Source of the DNA: DASUWK01 sp036378435
GTDB taxonomy: Bacteria; Chloroflexota; Dormibacteria; Dormibacterales; Dormibacteraceae
Length of the DNA stretch: 39,860 bases
Direction of reading: 5' to 3'
Assembly (NCBI GenBank): GCA_036378435.1
Contig: DASUWK010000063.1
Coordinates: 1-39,860 of the forward strand
The position numbers were made by a program, and so were the translations under genes. The stretch's first letter is position 1, and every line of letters begins with the position of its first letter. The notes under the pieces were generated by a model that had not been told where the DNA came from, did not search any database, and saw only the letters and a list, made by a program, of their open reading frames with translations. Shown here piece by piece: positions 39,761-39,860 of this stretch.

Positions 39761-39860
39761 CGAGAGGGGCCATCGCGTGGTTCCAAGTGGAGCGTTAACC
39801 AACCTCTTGGAGGACACGACGATGGCCAACCCGAGGATGACACTACTGGACCTGCTCAGC
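39720..39860 (+). mobile_element. Left end of an IS256-like (Mutator) insertion sequence, partial
   Basis: The element appears to start between about 39715 and 39735, where homology to the phosphatase stops. It includes a hairpin with a perfect 7-bp stem GGCCCCT/AGGGGCC (39751-39771), often useful to shield a transposase from read-through, and the transposase start at 39821. The distance of about 100 bp from end to start codon suits IS256-family elements. The exact terminal repeat and target duplication cannot be defined without the right end. Confidence 0.6.
39821..39860 (+). CDS. Transposase N-terminus (IS256-like), runs off right edge
   Basis: Only 13 codons are present (MANPRMTLLDLLS). 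The MTLLDLL-type start is like IS256-family transposases. GGAGG lies 7 nt upstream of the ATG. The DDE catalytic residues are beyond the window, so the family call rests on this short N-terminus and on the disrupted gene just upstream. Confidence 0.5.

Overview
This 39.9-kb window is GC-rich (by eye near 68%), densely coding and free of rRNA, tRNA and CRISPR arrays. No stretch longer than about 230 bp lacks a gene. The gene mix suits a free-living high-GC soil bacterium, for example Dormibacterota, Chloroflexota or a deep-branching Actinomycetota. It includes a BMP-type nucleoside ABC importer, secreted sedolisin and CocE-like hydrolases, a Tat-exported phospholipase C-like enzyme, NarL-type two-component genes and a flavinylation module. 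I cannot fix the phylum from the sequence alone. Many starts are GTG or TTG, and many genes at the head of a transcription unit have a TANNNT box 4-8 nt before the start codon, pointing to widespread leaderless transcription.

Layout. 1-7.2 kb: a nucleoside uptake and catabolism locus. A BMP lipoprotein, a double-domain ATPase, two permeases, deoxyribose-phosphate aldolase and an aldehyde dehydrogenase (cut by the left edge) all read leftward; a divergent nucleoside phosphorylase reads rightward. 7.3-9.7 kb: ferredoxin-reductase-like flavoprotein and ChrA-type transporter. 9.8-14.3 kb: secreted glycoside hydrolase, then a leftward Baeyer-Villiger monooxygenase, APH-like kinase and MsrA set. 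14.4-16.6 kb: AraC regulator, VOC-fold protein and a polytopic DUF2142/GT39-like protein. 16.6-22.3 kb (leftward): sedolisin (S53) protease with PKD-like repeats, FAD/NAD(P)-binding protein, and phosphotriesterase-like hydrolase.

22.4-25.1 kb: a three-gene redox operon of haem/FAD transmembrane reductase, extracytoplasmic FMN-binding protein and ApbE flavin transferase. 25.0-30.3 kb: an unassigned secreted protein, a quinone-oxidoreductase-like dehydrogenase, and a LolD/FtsX-type ABC exporter. 30.5-33.7 kb: histidine kinase, response regulator and a GT39 glycosyltransferase with overlapping ends. 33.7-37.6 kb: phospholipase C-like enzyme with a Pho-box-like promoter, and a divergent CocE/NonD hydrolase. 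37.6-39.3 kb: cytochrome b561-like membrane protein, small anchored protein, strong bidirectional terminator and Hsp20. 39.5 kb to the end: the 5' part of an alkaline-phosphatase-superfamily gene, apparently interrupted by the left end of an IS256-like element whose transposase starts at 39821.

The clearest functional units are the nucleoside locus (import, phosphorolysis, DERA cleavage, acetaldehyde oxidation) and the flavin-based transmembrane electron-transfer operon. The most unusual signals are the leaderless promoter signature, the Pho-box-like repeat before the phospholipase gene, a pair of small palindromes spaced by 42 bp at 7.2 kb, a nucleoside phosphorylase lacking the usual uridine-specific residues, and a kinase-like gene without a usable canonical start codon.
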